From assembly GCA_947491315.1 (NCBI GenBank), contig CANLII010000020.1, positions 1 through 42,881 of the forward strand: a stretch of 42,881 bases of DNA, read 5' to 3'. Shown here piece after piece: positions 8,203 to 17,364 of this stretch. Origin of the DNA: Ignavibacteria bacterium. Its GTDB lineage: Bacteria > Bacteroidota > Ignavibacteria > Kapaibacteriales > UBA961. Under the pieces are notes generated by a model, which did not search any database, had not been told where the DNA came from, and saw only the letters and a list, made by a program, of their open reading frames with translations. Numbering within the stretch: the first letter of the stretch is position 1; the number at the start of each line of letters is the position of its first letter. The translations under genes and the position numbers were made by a program.

Positions 8203-9666
8203 TCACAATTTATGGAAGATGTCTAGATTGATTCCCGTTGTTCTGAGAATGATGTCTTTCGGCACACCCTCGGCTTTCATTCTGGCCGCTATGGATTCCT
8301 GAATATTGCGAGGCTCATAGTCTTTTTCCAGAAGTCGCTCTATGTCGGGCGATCTTTCTTGTTTTTTGGAGCCTTGACCTTTCAATATGGATTGCACCGC
8401 AGAACCCGCTCTGCTGAGTCCCTTCTCCGGTTCAAAAGAGGGACGCTCAGGGCGCTCTTTTTTCTGTGAGGGATATTGATGTTCACCACCTTGAAAACTG
8501 GGTACTCGCCTGAATGCCTCTTCGACTGACATCGATTTGATGGCATCTTTTCCGGCGATCCTCTTGATTTGTCTGAAGACATCTTGCTGATCATTCGAGC
8601 AGAAAGAAATCGCAACGCCAGTCAAACCTGCTCTTCCAGTACGACCAATTCTGTGTATATATGTTTCAGCTGCATCGGGTAAATCATAATTCACCACATA
8701 TGGCAATTGTTCAACATCAATACCACGAGCGGCGATATCTGTTGCAACAAGCACGCGTGAGCGTTTTTCCTTGAAGCGATTGAGTGCTCGCTGACGAGCG
8801 GTTTGCGTTTTATCACCATGGATTACTTCACATGGTACACCTTCTTTGCCAAGGTCTTTAGCGATGCGATCAGCGCCATGTTTCGTGCGTGAGAAGACAA
8901 GCACCGAAGTCATTGGCAATGTGTCCATCAGGCGCAGAAGTAAATCGATTTTCTTTTTTCTGTCAACAAAATACACCAATTGCTCAACTGGTTTTGCACT
9001 CGATGAAACGGGATCCACCGCGATGCGCTTGGCATCATGCAATAGGTCATTGGCCAATCGTTGAATCTCTTGAGGCATTGTTGCACTAAAGAGTAATGAT
9101 TGTCTTTTTGCGGGTAATGTATCAATAATGCTGCGGATATCATGGATAAAACCCATGTCAAGCATGTGATCTGCCTCATCGAGTACCACGATGGATACAG
9201 ATGAAAGTGATACTATGCGTTGATTCATCAAGTCGAGCAAGCGACCCGGTGTTGCAACTAAAATGTCGACACCATTGCGCATTGCTTGTTGTTGTTTGCT
9301 TTGGGCAACACCACCATAAATAACGGTATTGGTGAGTCCTGTATAGCGACCATAAGCTGAAAAACTGTCGCCAATTTGCTGCGCAAGTTCTCTCGTTGGA
9401 GAAAGAATCAATGCACGAATTGGTTTTTTTCTGCCTTTGTCTTTTTTGTCTTGTCTGTCTATGACGGGTTCTGAACCCAACAATTCCAAAATTGGCAATG
9501 CAAATGCAGCTGTTTTTCCTGTGCCCGTTTGAGCGCATCCGATGATGTCGCTACCCTGTAAAATCGAGGGAATGGCTTCCGCCTGAATGGGTGTGGGCGT
9601 GGAATATCCCTCTGCCTTGATAGCCTTTTGTAGGGCTTCATTCAAAGGCATGTCTGTAAAGTTCAT
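8203..9666 (-). CDS. DEAD-box ATP-dependent RNA helicase (RhlE-like)
   Basis: 487 residues from ATG 9666, chosen because the Q-motif region starts right after it (MNFTDMPLNEALQKAI...GYSTPTPIQ) and AAGGA lies just upstream; longer starts lack family sequence. The helicase motifs are complete and in order: AQTGTGKT (45-52), PTRELA, GG, TPGR, DEAD (about 163-166), SAT, then the second RecA domain with the HRIGRTGRAG motif. The C-terminal ~110 residues are a basic, Gln/Lys/Pro-rich tail with a short conserved-looking end (IILRTTGINLDIF). Such enzymes unwind RNA duplexes in ribosome assembly, cold adaptation and mRNA decay. The gene is monocistronic with its own terminator and a predicted ~110-nt leader, which fits post-transcriptional control. 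The exact paralogue (RhlE, CshA or DeaD type) is uncertain. Confidence 0.95.
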   Translation of the reverse strand: MNFTDMPLNEALQKAIKAEGYSTPTPIQAEAIPSILQGSDIIGCAQTGTGKTAAFALPILELLGSEPVIDRQDKKDKGRKKPIRALILSPTRELAQQIGDSFSAYGRYTGLTNTVIYGGVAQSKQQQAMRNGVDILVATPGRLLDLMNQRIVSLSSVSIVVLDEADHMLDMGFIHDIRSIIDTLPAKRQSLLFSATMPQEIQRLANDLLHDAKRIAVDPVSSSAKPVEQLVYFVDRKKKIDLLLRLMDTLPMTSVLVFSRTKHGADRIAKDLGKEGVPCEVIHGDKTQTARQRALNRFKEKRSRVLVATDIAARGIDVEQLPYVVNYDLPDAAETYIHRIGRTGRAGLTGVAISFCSNDQQDVFRQIKRIAGKDAIKSMSVEEAFRRVPSFQGGEHQYPSQKKERPERPSFEPEKGLSRAGSAVQSILKGQGSKKQERSPDIERLLEKDYEPRNIQESIAARMKAEGVPKDIILRTTGINLDIFHKL

Positions 9667-9781
9667 TCGTTCCTTGTACGTGTAAATAAGAATCATGCGC
9701 GAAGCATGGCAGGAGGAACATGAGGAGAGGATACAGCAGTTGGACGGCCGAACTATCATTCCAAAGCAATGGATCGCATTG

Positions 9782-9811
9782 CAAAACTATGGTAATTTAA
9801 GGGAAGAGCAA
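9782..9811 (-). promoter_or_regulatory. Promoter of the DEAD-box helicase gene (TTG-N19-TAGTTTTG)
   Basis: On the minus strand TTG (9811-9809), 19 nt, then TAGTTTTG (9789-9782) fit the Bacteroidota -33/-7 consensus. Transcription would start near 9776, leaving a leader of about 110 nt before ATG 9666. The leader contains a CATGC-GCGAA-GCATG palindrome (about 9692-9706 on the plus strand). Sequence seen directly; promoter function inferred. Confidence 0.55.
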
Positions 9812-9881
9812 TGCAATTGAAGAAATTACAATGAGAAAGGAAATCTTCTGCATGTTTTTTGAGTTATTGAGAACTTCACTC

Positions 9882-9908
9882 TTGAAGCGCATCAATTTCT
9901 TAATTTTG
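9882..9908 (+). promoter_or_regulatory. Promoter of metH (TTG-N16-TAATTTTG), predicted leaderless start
   Basis: TAATTTTG (9901-9908) is a full match to TAnnTTTG and lies only 4 nt before ATG 9913. A TTG at 9882-9884 is 16 nt upstream of it, slightly closer than usual. With the start about 5 nt after the box, transcription would begin at or next to the ATG. No cobalamin or SAM riboswitch motif was seen in the 246-bp intergenic region. Confidence 0.5.
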
Positions 9909-9912
9909 CAAT

Positions 9913-12708
9913 ATGAATTCAATCTATACCACCCTTCAATCGGCTCTCAAAAAACGCATCCTGATCATCGATGGCGCGATGGGCACCATGATTCAGAGGC
10001 ATGATTTGCAAGAAGAGGATTTTCGCGGAAGCAGTGAAAGTGCCGGCGAGTTTCATTCGATGCTCTGCAATCATCATCATGATGTGCGTGGTGATAATGA
10101 CCTCTTAGTACTTTCTCAGCCACATATCATTCTCGATATTCATAGACAATATCTCGCCGCGGGCGCTGATATCATCGAAACAAATACCTTTAGTTCAACC
10201 TCGATTGCACAGGCCGATTATGGTTTGCAATCCCTTGCATATCAATTGAATTATCATGCTGCGAAGCTTGCAAAGCAGGCTTGCGTGGAATATTCAACAT
10301 CTGAAAAACCTCGTTTTGCTGCCGGTGCCATTGGACCACTGAATACCTCACTTTCACTTTCTCCGGATGTGAATGATCCTGGATATCGCGCAACAACGTG
10401 GCAAAAAGTTGTGGATGCATATACCGAGCAATTGCGTGGATTGATTGCGGGTGGTGTTGACATCATACTCGTTGAAACCGTATTCGACACCTTGAATTGT
10501 AAAGCCGCGATCTATGCAATTGATGCACTATTCGAAGAATTGAATATCTCGCTTCCCGTGATGATCTCGGGCACGATTGTCGACATGAGCGGTCGCACAT
10601 TGTCGGGACAAACCACCGAAGCATTTTGGCACTCCATCAGACATTGTCCGAATCTCATAAGCGTTGGCTTGAACTGCGCTTTGGGTGCAGATCAAATGCG
10701 ACCTTTCCTCGCGGAATTATCACGCATCGCTGACTGCTTCATCAGCGTATATCCAAATGCCGGACTCCCCAATGAAATGGGTGGTTATGATGAATCACCT
10801 GACTCAATGGCAGATGTATTGAAAGAATTTGCGGAAGCAGGTTTTATCAATATCGTCGGTGGATGCTGTGGAACCACGCCTGATCATATTGGGAAGATTG
10901 CCGAAGCCGTAAAAACGATGTCACCACGCATACCGACTCCAAAAGAGCCACTGATGCGCCTTTCTGGCATGGAGCCATTCATTCTCAGACCCGAAACGAA
11001 TTTTGTGAATGCTGGCGAAAGAACGAATGTTACGGGATCCGCAAAATTCGCCAGACTCATTCGTGATAATAACTATGATGAAGCGCTTGGTATTGCCAGA
11101 CAACAAGTGGAAGCCGGCGCGCAAATCATCGATGTGAACATGGATGAAGGTATGCTGGATTCCGAGAATGCAATGCGCACGCTTTTGAATCTCATCGCAG
11201 GTGAACCCGATATTGCGCGCGTTCCGATCATGATTGATTCATCAAAGTGGTCTGTGATCGAAGCTGGACTTCAATGCGTGCAAGGCAAAAGTATCGTCAA
11301 TTCGATTTCACTCAAAGAAGGCGAAGAAGCATTCATCGCGCTTGCAAAACAAGTGCGTCGCTATGGTGCGGCCGTCATCGTGATGGCTTTTGATGAGAAG
11401 GGTCAAGCAGATTCCTATGAAAGGAAAATAGAGATCTGTTCTCGAGCATATAGCATTTTGACCAAAGTGGTGCATTTTCCGGCAGAAGACATCATTTTCG
11501 ATCCAAATATATTTGCTGTTGCAACCGGCATCGAAGAACATGCGAATTATGCAATGGATTATATCAATGCAACGGCATATATCAAGCTGAATTTACCGCT
11601 AGCGAAAATCTCTGGTGGTGTGTCGAATCTCTCATTTTCATTCCGCGGTAATGAACCCGTTCGCAAAGCGATGCATTCGGCCTTTTTATATCATGCCATT
11701 AAAGTCGGCATGGACATGGGAATCGTGAATGCCGGACAAATCGATATCTATGATGATATTCCCAAGATGCTCCTGGAACTTGTGGAAGATGTGATTTTTA
11801 ATCGCAGAACCGACTCCACCGAGCGACTCGTGGATTATGCCGAAAAACTCAAAGCGGAATCATCGGGAGAAAACACTCAAGCCCAAGAAGTGCAAGCATG
11901 GCGATCATTTCCTATTGCGGAGCGCATACATCATGCACTCGTGAAAGGACTCGATGCGCATGTGACTGAAGACATGGAAGAGGCAAGACAATCTCTGGGT
12001 TCTCCACTTGCCGTGATTGAGGGTCCGCTTATGGACGGCATGAATATCGTCGGCGAATTATTCGGCGCCGGAAAAATGTTTTTGCCACAAGTCGTTAAAT
12101 CCGCCCGCGTGATGAAAAAAGCTGTGGCATATCTCACGCCATTCATGGAAGCCGAAAAAGAATTGGCGGGAATTGCATCGGCTCCGAATGGTACGATACT
12201 CATGGCAACAGTCAAAGGCGATGTGCATGATATCGGTAAAAATATCGTGGGCGTCGTGCTTGGTTGCAATAATTATCGCGTCGTGGATCTCGGCGTGATG
12301 GTTTCCGCAGAGCGTATTTTGGATGAAGCTATCGCCTGCAATGCCGATATCATCGGTCTTTCTGGACTCATCACTCCATCACTTGATGAGATGGTGCATG
12401 TCGCAAAAGAAATGCACAGAAGAAATCTGAATATTCCACTTATGATCGGCGGCGCAACAACATCTCGCGTGCATACTTCCGTAAAGATTGCTCCTTCATA
12501 TCCAGGAACTGTTATACATGTTCTGGATGCATCAAGAGCCGTGCCCGTAGCAGGACAACTCATTTCAACCGAACATAAAGATGCATTCATGAAAGAGAAT
12601 AAGAATGAGCAAGAACGCATCAGACTCGACTATGCTCGCAGAAATTCTGAAAAGCAATTAATATCACTAGAAAAAGCACGCTCAAATAAATTGTCTCTAT
12701 TTAACTGA
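9913..12708 (+). CDS. metH: Cobalamin-dependent methionine synthase MetH lacking the reactivation domain
   Basis: 931 residues. Domains in order: homocysteine-binding barrel (about 10-330; DGAMGTMIQ near the start, zinc ligands Cys255 in GLNCALG and Cys318/Cys319 in GGCCGTT); methyltetrahydrofolate-binding barrel (about 355-640; [30 protein letters not shown]); helical cap (about 660-745); and cobalamin-binding Rossmann domain with GDVHDIGKN, where His772 is the lower cobalt ligand. It transfers the methyl group of 5-methyl-THF through cobalamin to homocysteine, making methionine in the cytoplasm. The usual ~330-residue C-terminal activation domain is missing: the protein ends [14 protein letters not shown], which aligns with the linker just before that domain in E. 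coli. The activation domain is encoded at 4250-5176 on the opposite strand. The ORF ends cleanly, so this is a gene split and not a frameshift. Confidence 0.96.
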   Translation: MNSIYTTLQSALKKRILIIDGAMGTMIQRHDLQEEDFRGSSESAGEFHSMLCNHHHDVRGDNDLLVLSQPHIILDIHRQYLAAGADIIETNTFSSTSIAQADYGLQSLAYQLNYHAAKLAKQACVEYSTSEKPRFAAGAIGPLNTSLSLSPDVNDPGYRATTWQKVVDAYTEQLRGLIAGGVDIILVETVFDTLNCKAAIYAIDALFEELNISLPVMISGTIVDMSGRTLSGQTTEAFWHSIRHCPNLISVGLNCALGADQMRPFLAELSRIADCFISVYPNAGLPNEMGGYDESPDSMADVLKEFAEAGFINIVGGCCGTTPDHIGKIAEAVKTMSPRIPTPKEPLMRLSGMEPFILRPETNFVNAGERTNVTGSAKFARLIRDNNYDEALGIARQQVEAGAQIIDVNMDEGMLDSENAMRTLLNLIAGEPDIARVPIMIDSSKWSVIEAGLQCVQGKSIVNSISLKEGEEAFIALAKQVRRYGAAVIVMAFDEKGQADSYERKIEICSRAYSILTKVVHFPAEDIIFDPNIFAVATGIEEHANYAMDYINATAYIKLNLPLAKISGGVSNLSFSFRGNEPVRKAMHSAFLYHAIKVGMDMGIVNAGQIDIYDDIPKMLLELVEDVIFNRRTDSTERLVDYAEKLKAESSGENTQAQEVQAWRSFPIAERIHHALVKGLDAHVTEDMEEARQSLGSPLAVIEGPLMDGMNIVGELFGAGKMFLPQVVKSARVMKKAVAYLTPFMEAEKELAGIASAPNGTILMATVKGDVHDIGKNIVGVVLGCNNYRVVDLGVMVSAERILDEAIACNADIIGLSGLITPSLDEMVHVAKEMHRRNLNIPLMIGGATTSRVHTSVKIAPSYPGTVIHVLDASRAVPVAGQLISTEHKDAFMKENKNEQERIRLDYARRNSEKQLISLEKARSNKLSLFN

Positions 12709-12721
12709 TTGTCAGGATTAG

Positions 12722-12729
12722 TATGTTTG
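12722..12729 (+). promoter_or_regulatory. -7 box TATGTTTG upstream of the S9 peptidase gene
   Basis: Full match to TAnnTTTG, lying in the short gap after metH. It predicts transcription from about 12735, downstream of the ATG at 12723 and just before the ATGs at 12744 and 12750, and so supports the internal start used for the peptidase. No -33 TTG at the normal distance. Confidence 0.45.
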
Positions 12730-12743
12730 CCACGATTAACAAA

Positions 12744-14822
12744 ATGTCTATGAACTCCACAACCCTGATATTTCTTTTTTTGATATTCGCAACTAATACC
12801 ATGAATGCTCAACAATTCACGCCTCCGGTAAATATTCCAAAACTCGTCAAAGAAACCTTGCATGGCGTGATGCTCACAGATTCATATAGACATTTGGAAG
12901 ATAAAGAAAATCCGGAAGTCATTTCGTGGACAAAACAGCAACATGATGCAACGATGGAGTATCTCAAAAAAACCGCGCCGGATGTACCCGGCCTGAATGA
13001 TGAGATTCGCATATTATTTGATCGCGATGTCACTTCACCGCCAAGAATCAAAAAAGGAAATGTGTTTTTCTCCCGCAGAAAAAAAGGTGAATTGCAATTC
13101 AAGTATTATGCTTTGATCAATGGGAAGGAGAAATTACTTTTCGATCCCGTAGCACTTGATCCATCCGGAAAAACCGCGATCTCGGGTGTGGTGATCAATA
13201 AAGATGCAAGCAAACTTGCAGTTGCCACACAAACAAAAGGCGCTGAAATCACGGATTATCGCATTATTGATGCAAAAACCGGAGAGCAAATCGGTGAGAC
13301 ACTTCCCGGCGTGAGCAATTTCACATGGAAACAAGATGAATCAAAAGTATTCATCACTCCTCGAACAAAAGAATTGATTGAACATCAAATACCTCTTGGG
13401 GTCTATGAACATACACTCGGTAAACCCCTTACTGATGCCATCAAATTACTTGCACCGGCAGATGCCAAAGATTTTGCCTCGATTTATGAACCCGAAGATG
13501 AGCAAGTGCAAGTGTGGAGCACCGGTGATTTTTATAGTAATACGATTTCAATTCGGAAGATTGGAAGTTCAGACAAACCCCGCGTGATCTACTCAAGCGA
13601 GAAGTATAAATCCTATCCTGAATTCCGTGGGAATACCATCTATTGGTTCACCAATCATGATGCACCCAATTTTTACATCGCAACATCAACGCTTGAGAGT
13701 CCGGAATTCGAAAAAGCAAAAGTGCTCGTGCCGGAAGGTAAAACCGTTATTGAAGGATTTGATGTGACGAGTACATACTTACTCGTTCAAGACAAAAAAG
13801 ATGTGATGTCACGCATCATGGTGCATGATTTGAATGGTGCATTCATCAAGGAATTGACTTTACCTGAATTTGGTAATGTTGCTTCCATGAGCTATGATCG
13901 CGATGAAGATATTGTCTATGTCTCCATCTCATCATTCACAGCTACGCAAAAAATCTATAAACTTGATGGTAAAAAACTCACTTGGGAATTCTATTATCAA
14001 GATGAAATCCCAATGGATCTCACCGATATACATGCATCACTTGAATTCGTGGAATCCAAAGATGGTGTGAAGATTCCGTTATTTATCGTACATAAAAAAG
14101 ACATCAAGAAAGATGGAAATAATCCTGTCTTGATCACCGGTTATGGTGGATTCAATATCGGGATGAGTCCTGAATTCGTGGGATATAATGCATCATTTCT
14201 GAAGCGCGGTGGAATCTATGTTCGTGTCGGACTTCGCGGTGGCAATGAATATGGCGAAGCTTGGCATTTGGATGGCATGCTCAAGAAAAAACAACATACA
14301 TTCGATGATATGATTGCCGCAACCGAATGGCTCATCACAAATAAATATTCGAACTCGAATCGGATTGTCGCAAGAGGCGGCTCCAATGGTGGTTTGCTGA
14401 TGGGTGCAATTGCGACGCAAAGACCCGATCTCTATCGCGCGATTATTTGTCAGGTGCCCCTGCTTGACATGATTCGCTATCATAAATTCCGCATCGCGAG
14501 ATATTGGATTCCTGAATATGGTGATCCCGACAAAGCGGAAGATTTTGGAACGCTATTGCAGTATTCACCCTATCACAATATCAAGGCCGGCGTGCCTCTT
14601 CCCGAGATGCTCGTCAGTGTGGGTGAATTCGACATGCGGGTGGATCCACTTCATGGAAAGAAATTCGTGGCAATCGCGCAATCAAGACCCGAGCAAGACA
14701 AACCCGTGATGCTCCATGTGGATTTCGATGCAGGACATGGAACCGGAAAATCCATAGAGCAAACCATCGAAGATCAAGCATTTTTCTGGCGTTATATTTT
14801 TAGTCGTTTGAACATGAATTGA
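12744..14822 (+). CDS. Secreted prolyl-oligopeptidase family (S9A) serine peptidase
   Basis: 692 residues from ATG 12744 (12750 is also possible); a longer start at 12723 overlaps the promoter box. A signal peptide (LIFLFLIFATNTMNAQQ) predicts export to the periplasm or beyond. The middle forms the seven-bladed propeller that screens substrates. The C-terminal alpha/beta hydrolase has GGSNGG with Ser547, Asp630 in EFDMRVDP and His665 in DAGHGTGK, the complete S9 triad. Family members cleave short proline-containing peptides after Pro. Length matches the family (about 690-710). The next gene starts 8 bp downstream and is likely co-transcribed. Specificity (Pro versus other residues) is not decided by the sequence. 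Confidence 0.93.
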   Translation: MSMNSTTLIFLFLIFATNTMNAQQFTPPVNIPKLVKETLHGVMLTDSYRHLEDKENPEVISWTKQQHDATMEYLKKTAPDVPGLNDEIRILFDRDVTSPPRIKKGNVFFSRRKKGELQFKYYALINGKEKLLFDPVALDPSGKTAISGVVINKDASKLAVATQTKGAEITDYRIIDAKTGEQIGETLPGVSNFTWKQDESKVFITPRTKELIEHQIPLGVYEHTLGKPLTDAIKLLAPADAKDFASIYEPEDEQVQVWSTGDFYSNTISIRKIGSSDKPRVIYSSEKYKSYPEFRGNTIYWFTNHDAPNFYIATSTLESPEFEKAKVLVPEGKTVIEGFDVTSTYLLVQDKKDVMSRIMVHDLNGAFIKELTLPEFGNVASMSYDRDEDIVYVSISSFTATQKIYKLDGKKLTWEFYYQDEIPMDLTDIHASLEFVESKDGVKIPLFIVHKKDIKKDGNNPVLITGYGGFNIGMSPEFVGYNASFLKRGGIYVRVGLRGGNEYGEAWHLDGMLKKKQHTFDDMIAATEWLITNKYSNSNRIVARGGSNGGLLMGAIATQRPDLYRAIICQVPLLDMIRYHKFRIARYWIPEYGDPDKAEDFGTLLQYSPYHNIKAGVPLPEMLVSVGEFDMRVDPLHGKKFVAIAQSRPEQDKPVMLHVDFDAGHGTGKSIEQTIEDQAFFWRYIFSRLNMN

Positions 14823-14830
14823 GAATCATC

Positions 14831-15490
14831 ATGACAAGATTTATCTGTATCATTATTTGCGCTTTATTTGTTTCTTTCAATGCTCATGCGCAGAAACCAA
14901 AGAAGAGCAAAAAACAAATTCTTGTAAAGAAAGAAATACCCAAACGCTATGAATTGCGTTCCGGTGAACTTTTGCTGTTTTCAGAAATGGATGGCATGCG
15001 CACTAAGATCACCGTTGCATTCGACAATTATGGCGCGCGTGAAGTGACCGAATCAGTTGGCTTTCGCATGGTTGAGCAGGATCTCAATTTGAAAGTTCAT
15101 TCAAAAAGTATCTCAATGAATGGCGTACTCACAACTCTCGATTTACAAGAGAGAACCGGTACAAAACTGTCGCTCGGTCAATATGCAGATGCAGGTGGAA
15201 TCAATTTTGCGACGATTTCCGATAGCATGAAAAAAGAGATTGGACTTGTGAAAACAAATGCTACTGATACCGTTCTTGGCTATGCATGTGATATCTGGAC
15301 AATCACGCATCCAACGATTCCTTTCTCGGGAACATATTCCGTTTGGGGAAATTTAGTCATGAGAAGTGAAACCATGACAAATGGCGTGAAGATGAGAACC
15401 TTTGCGGTGAAGATTGAAGCCAATAAACCGCTCGATGAAGCAATATTGATCATACCTGAAGATATTGTCTTCAAAAAACCCGGTGAATAA
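14831..15490 (+). CDS. Small secreted protein of unknown function
   Basis: 219 residues from ATG 14831, which begins a clean signal peptide (MTRFICIIICALFVSFNAHAQ); a TTG at 14819 would overlap the previous stop and add nothing. After a Lys-rich stretch (KPKKSKKQILVKKE) the protein is predicted all-beta, with alternating patterns such as KITVAFDNYGAREV and the element TVLGYACDIWTI, which recalls small periplasmic DUF4412-like proteins; this is only a weak resemblance. It follows the S9 peptidase by 8 bp and ends 0 nt from the convergent crtZ stop. Function unknown; a periplasmic or outer-membrane-associated lipid- or metal-linked role would be speculation. Confidence 0.8.
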   Translation: MTRFICIIICALFVSFNAHAQKPKKSKKQILVKKEIPKRYELRSGELLLFSEMDGMRTKITVAFDNYGAREVTESVGFRMVEQDLNLKVHSKSISMNGVLTTLDLQERTGTKLSLGQYADAGGINFATISDSMKKEIGLVKTNATDTVLGYACDIWTITHPTIPFSGTYSVWGNLVMRSETMTNGVKMRTFAVKIEANKPLDEAILIIPEDIVFKKPGE

Positions 15491-15937
15491 TCACTTCTGA
15501 TTGAGATGTTTGGGATGCACGAAGAGAAAACCGAATTCCTCGGCATTGTCTTTCGTGACAGTCTTATGATGTAAGAGATGCGCTTTTCTGAGCGCCTCGG
15601 CATAGCGTCCCCGCATGCGCATGCCGATTTTCACGCGACGATGCACGATGATGTCATGTGCAAAAAAGTACAGCACGCCATAGACGCTGATGCCGATGCC
15701 AATCCAAAAGAGGGGAGAAAATGTGTCAATGCCCAAAAGGATACAGAGAATTGAGGCAGTTCCAAATATGATTCCAAATACATCATTCAGTTCAAATCGG
15801 CCATGTCTTGGTGTATGATGCGTTTTATGAATGAACCAAAGCGGACCATGCATAAGAAATTTATGCGATGACCATGCAATCACTTCCATTCCAATCACAG
15901 TTGCGAGAATGATGCCGAATATTTCAAGAATATGCAT
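15491..15937 (-). CDS. crtZ: CrtZ-like beta-carotene hydroxylase (fatty acid hydroxylase superfamily)
   Basis: 148 residues from ATG 15937, which overlaps the upstream stop as TGATG; the longer TTG start adds one residue. Three or four membrane helices and the full set of histidine motifs of the di-iron hydroxylases are visible: HKFLMH, HKTHH, HDIIVH and HLLHH. The order and short length are those of CrtZ, which hydroxylates the beta-ionone rings of carotene at C3 to give zeaxanthin-type pigments in the membrane. No other carotenoid gene is in the window. It is translationally coupled to the cystathionine synthase-like gene upstream, an unrelated pathway. A different small hydroxylase substrate remains possible. 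Confidence 0.88.
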   Translation of the reverse strand: MHILEIFGIILATVIGMEVIAWSSHKFLMHGPLWFIHKTHHTPRHGRFELNDVFGIIFGTASILCILLGIDTFSPLFWIGIGISVYGVLYFFAHDIIVHRRVKIGMRMRGRYAEALRKAHLLHHKTVTKDNAEEFGFLFVHPKHLNQK

Positions 15938-17310
15938 CAAAGGAAATCAATGATATCATGTCTGGAAAGCACGCCTGACAAAGAACCATAATCCGAAACC
16001 AAAATTGCATGATGCGTCTTGAGAAGGCTAATTGCGCTTTGTATATCTTTCGTTGCATCAAGAACCGGCATGGGCTCCTCTTGGACTTGTTTGACCAATG
16101 CTGAGAGAACTGTTCTATCCGCAATAACTTTTGCCATGAGTTTATTCTCGCGCAAAGTGCCAACGGAAATTCCATCATCAATCACGGGCATTTCTGAAAT
16201 CTCATATTCCTGCATGAGTTGCAATGCCTGCTCGACTGTTGCATCAGATGATATGCTGAGCAGCTTAGGAATGTCTTTGGAAGAAGATTTCACGGCAAGT
16301 GCTGTTTTTACTGTAAGGCGTTCATCATCCAATAAATGTTGTTCTTTCAGCCATTCATCGGAATGATGTTTTGTGAGATATCGCTCACCGGTATCACATA
16401 TGATGGCCACAATGATATCATCTTTCGTGAGAGTTTTCCCGAGTTTGAGGGCGGCCGCGATATTCATTCCGCTTGATCCACCGCAGAAAATGGCTTCTTC
16501 GCGAGCCAGTCTGCGAGCCGTATTGAAGGCTTCTTTATCATTGATATTCATCACATCATCGATGAGCGTGATATCGAGATTGCCCGGTATGCGCTCTTGA
16601 CCAACGCCTTCCACGAGATAGGGAAGAGTTTCCACTATACGACCAGTTTCTTTATATGTTTTGATGCAAGAACCAACGGGATCTGCGGCAATCACTTTGA
16701 TATTGGGATTTTGTTGTTTGAGATAGCGTGCTGTTCCCGTAATCGTACCACCCGTTCCAATACCGGCGATAAAATGTGTTACTTTTCCATCGGTATCATT
16801 CCAAATTTCGGGTCCGGTGGTGACTTCATGTATCGCAGGATTCGCATAAAAATCATATTGATTCAGCATCACTGCATTCGGGATTTCCTGAGCGAGTCTT
16901 TGCGCGGTATTGAAATAGTATTCCGGCGAGCTGGCCTTTGCTGCACTTGACACGATGAGCACATCCGCGCCGAGTGCTTTGAGATAACGCACGCGTTCTT
17001 GGGAAGCTTTGTCTGTCATCACGAATAAGCATTTATACCCTTTCAATGTTGCCGCAAGCGCAAGACCAATTCCGGTATTTCCACTCGTGGGTTCAATGAT
17101 GATGCCACCCGGTTTGAGAAGTCCATCTCTTTCAGCTGCTTCGAGCATTGCAATGCCGATGCGATCTTTCACGGAGCCACCGGGATTGCGACTTTCCAGC
17201 TTCACATAGATGGTCGCAGGAATATCATGCGCAATCGCATTGAGTTTGACAAGCGGCGTTTTGCCGATGAGGCCGAGTACTGAGGAATGGACATTCATAG
17301 TGGATTTCAT
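15937..17310 (-). CDS. Cystathionine beta-synthase-like PLP enzyme with C-terminal CBS domain pair
   Basis: 457 residues from ATG 17310; an upstream ATG at 17328 falls inside the promoter box, and ATG 17298 is the alternative. The N-terminal fold-type II domain (about 6-325) has LIGKTPLVKLN, GGSVKDRIG with the PLP-binding Lys48, the EPTSGNTGIGLAL loop and the GIGTGGTITG phosphate-binding loop. About 335-457 hold two CBS motifs (QLMQEYEISEMPVIDD, GVLSRHDIIDF), which often bind adenosyl compounds. This layout is that of cystathionine beta-synthase, which condenses homocysteine and serine, so it would use the same homocysteine pool as MetH. Cysteine synthase activity cannot be excluded. It overlaps crtZ by 1 nt. 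Confidence 0.92.
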   Translation of the reverse strand: MKSTMNVHSSVLGLIGKTPLVKLNAIAHDIPATIYVKLESRNPGGSVKDRIGIAMLEAAERDGLLKPGGIIIEPTSGNTGIGLALAATLKGYKCLFVMTDKASQERVRYLKALGADVLIVSSAAKASSPEYYFNTAQRLAQEIPNAVMLNQYDFYANPAIHEVTTGPEIWNDTDGKVTHFIAGIGTGGTITGTARYLKQQNPNIKVIAADPVGSCIKTYKETGRIVETLPYLVEGVGQERIPGNLDITLIDDVMNINDKEAFNTARRLAREEAIFCGGSSGMNIAAALKLGKTLTKDDIIVAIICDTGERYLTKHHSDEWLKEQHLLDDERLTVKTALAVKSSSKDIPKLLSISSDATVEQALQLMQEYEISEMPVIDDGISVGTLRENKLMAKVIADRTVLSALVKQVQEEPMPVLDATKDIQSAISLLKTHHAILVSDYGSLSGVLSRHDIIDFL

Positions 17311-17325
17311 GCATTTGTGAATGCA

Positions 17326-17333
17326 CAAAGATA
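17326..17333 (-). promoter_or_regulatory. -7 box TATCTTTG for the CBS-like gene
   Basis: On the minus strand TATCTTTG (17333-17326) matches TAnnTTTG exactly. A transcript start near 17320 leaves about 10 nt before ATG 17310, and rules out the ATG at 17328. The nearest TTG upstream is 24 nt away, too far for a standard -33. Confidence 0.5.
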
Positions 17334-17364
17334 GGAATTCTGTCTTGATGTGTAAGGCAAGTAA

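Noticed and set aside
9667-9912. Cobalamin or SAM riboswitch upstream of metH
   Set aside because: No B12-box or SAM-riboswitch core could be seen, and the promoter box 4 nt before the ATG leaves no room for a leader.
12708-12743. Frameshift that cut the activation domain off metH
   Set aside because: No activation-domain sequence follows the metH stop in any frame; the next gene is an S9 peptidase, and the domain is intact at 4250-5176.
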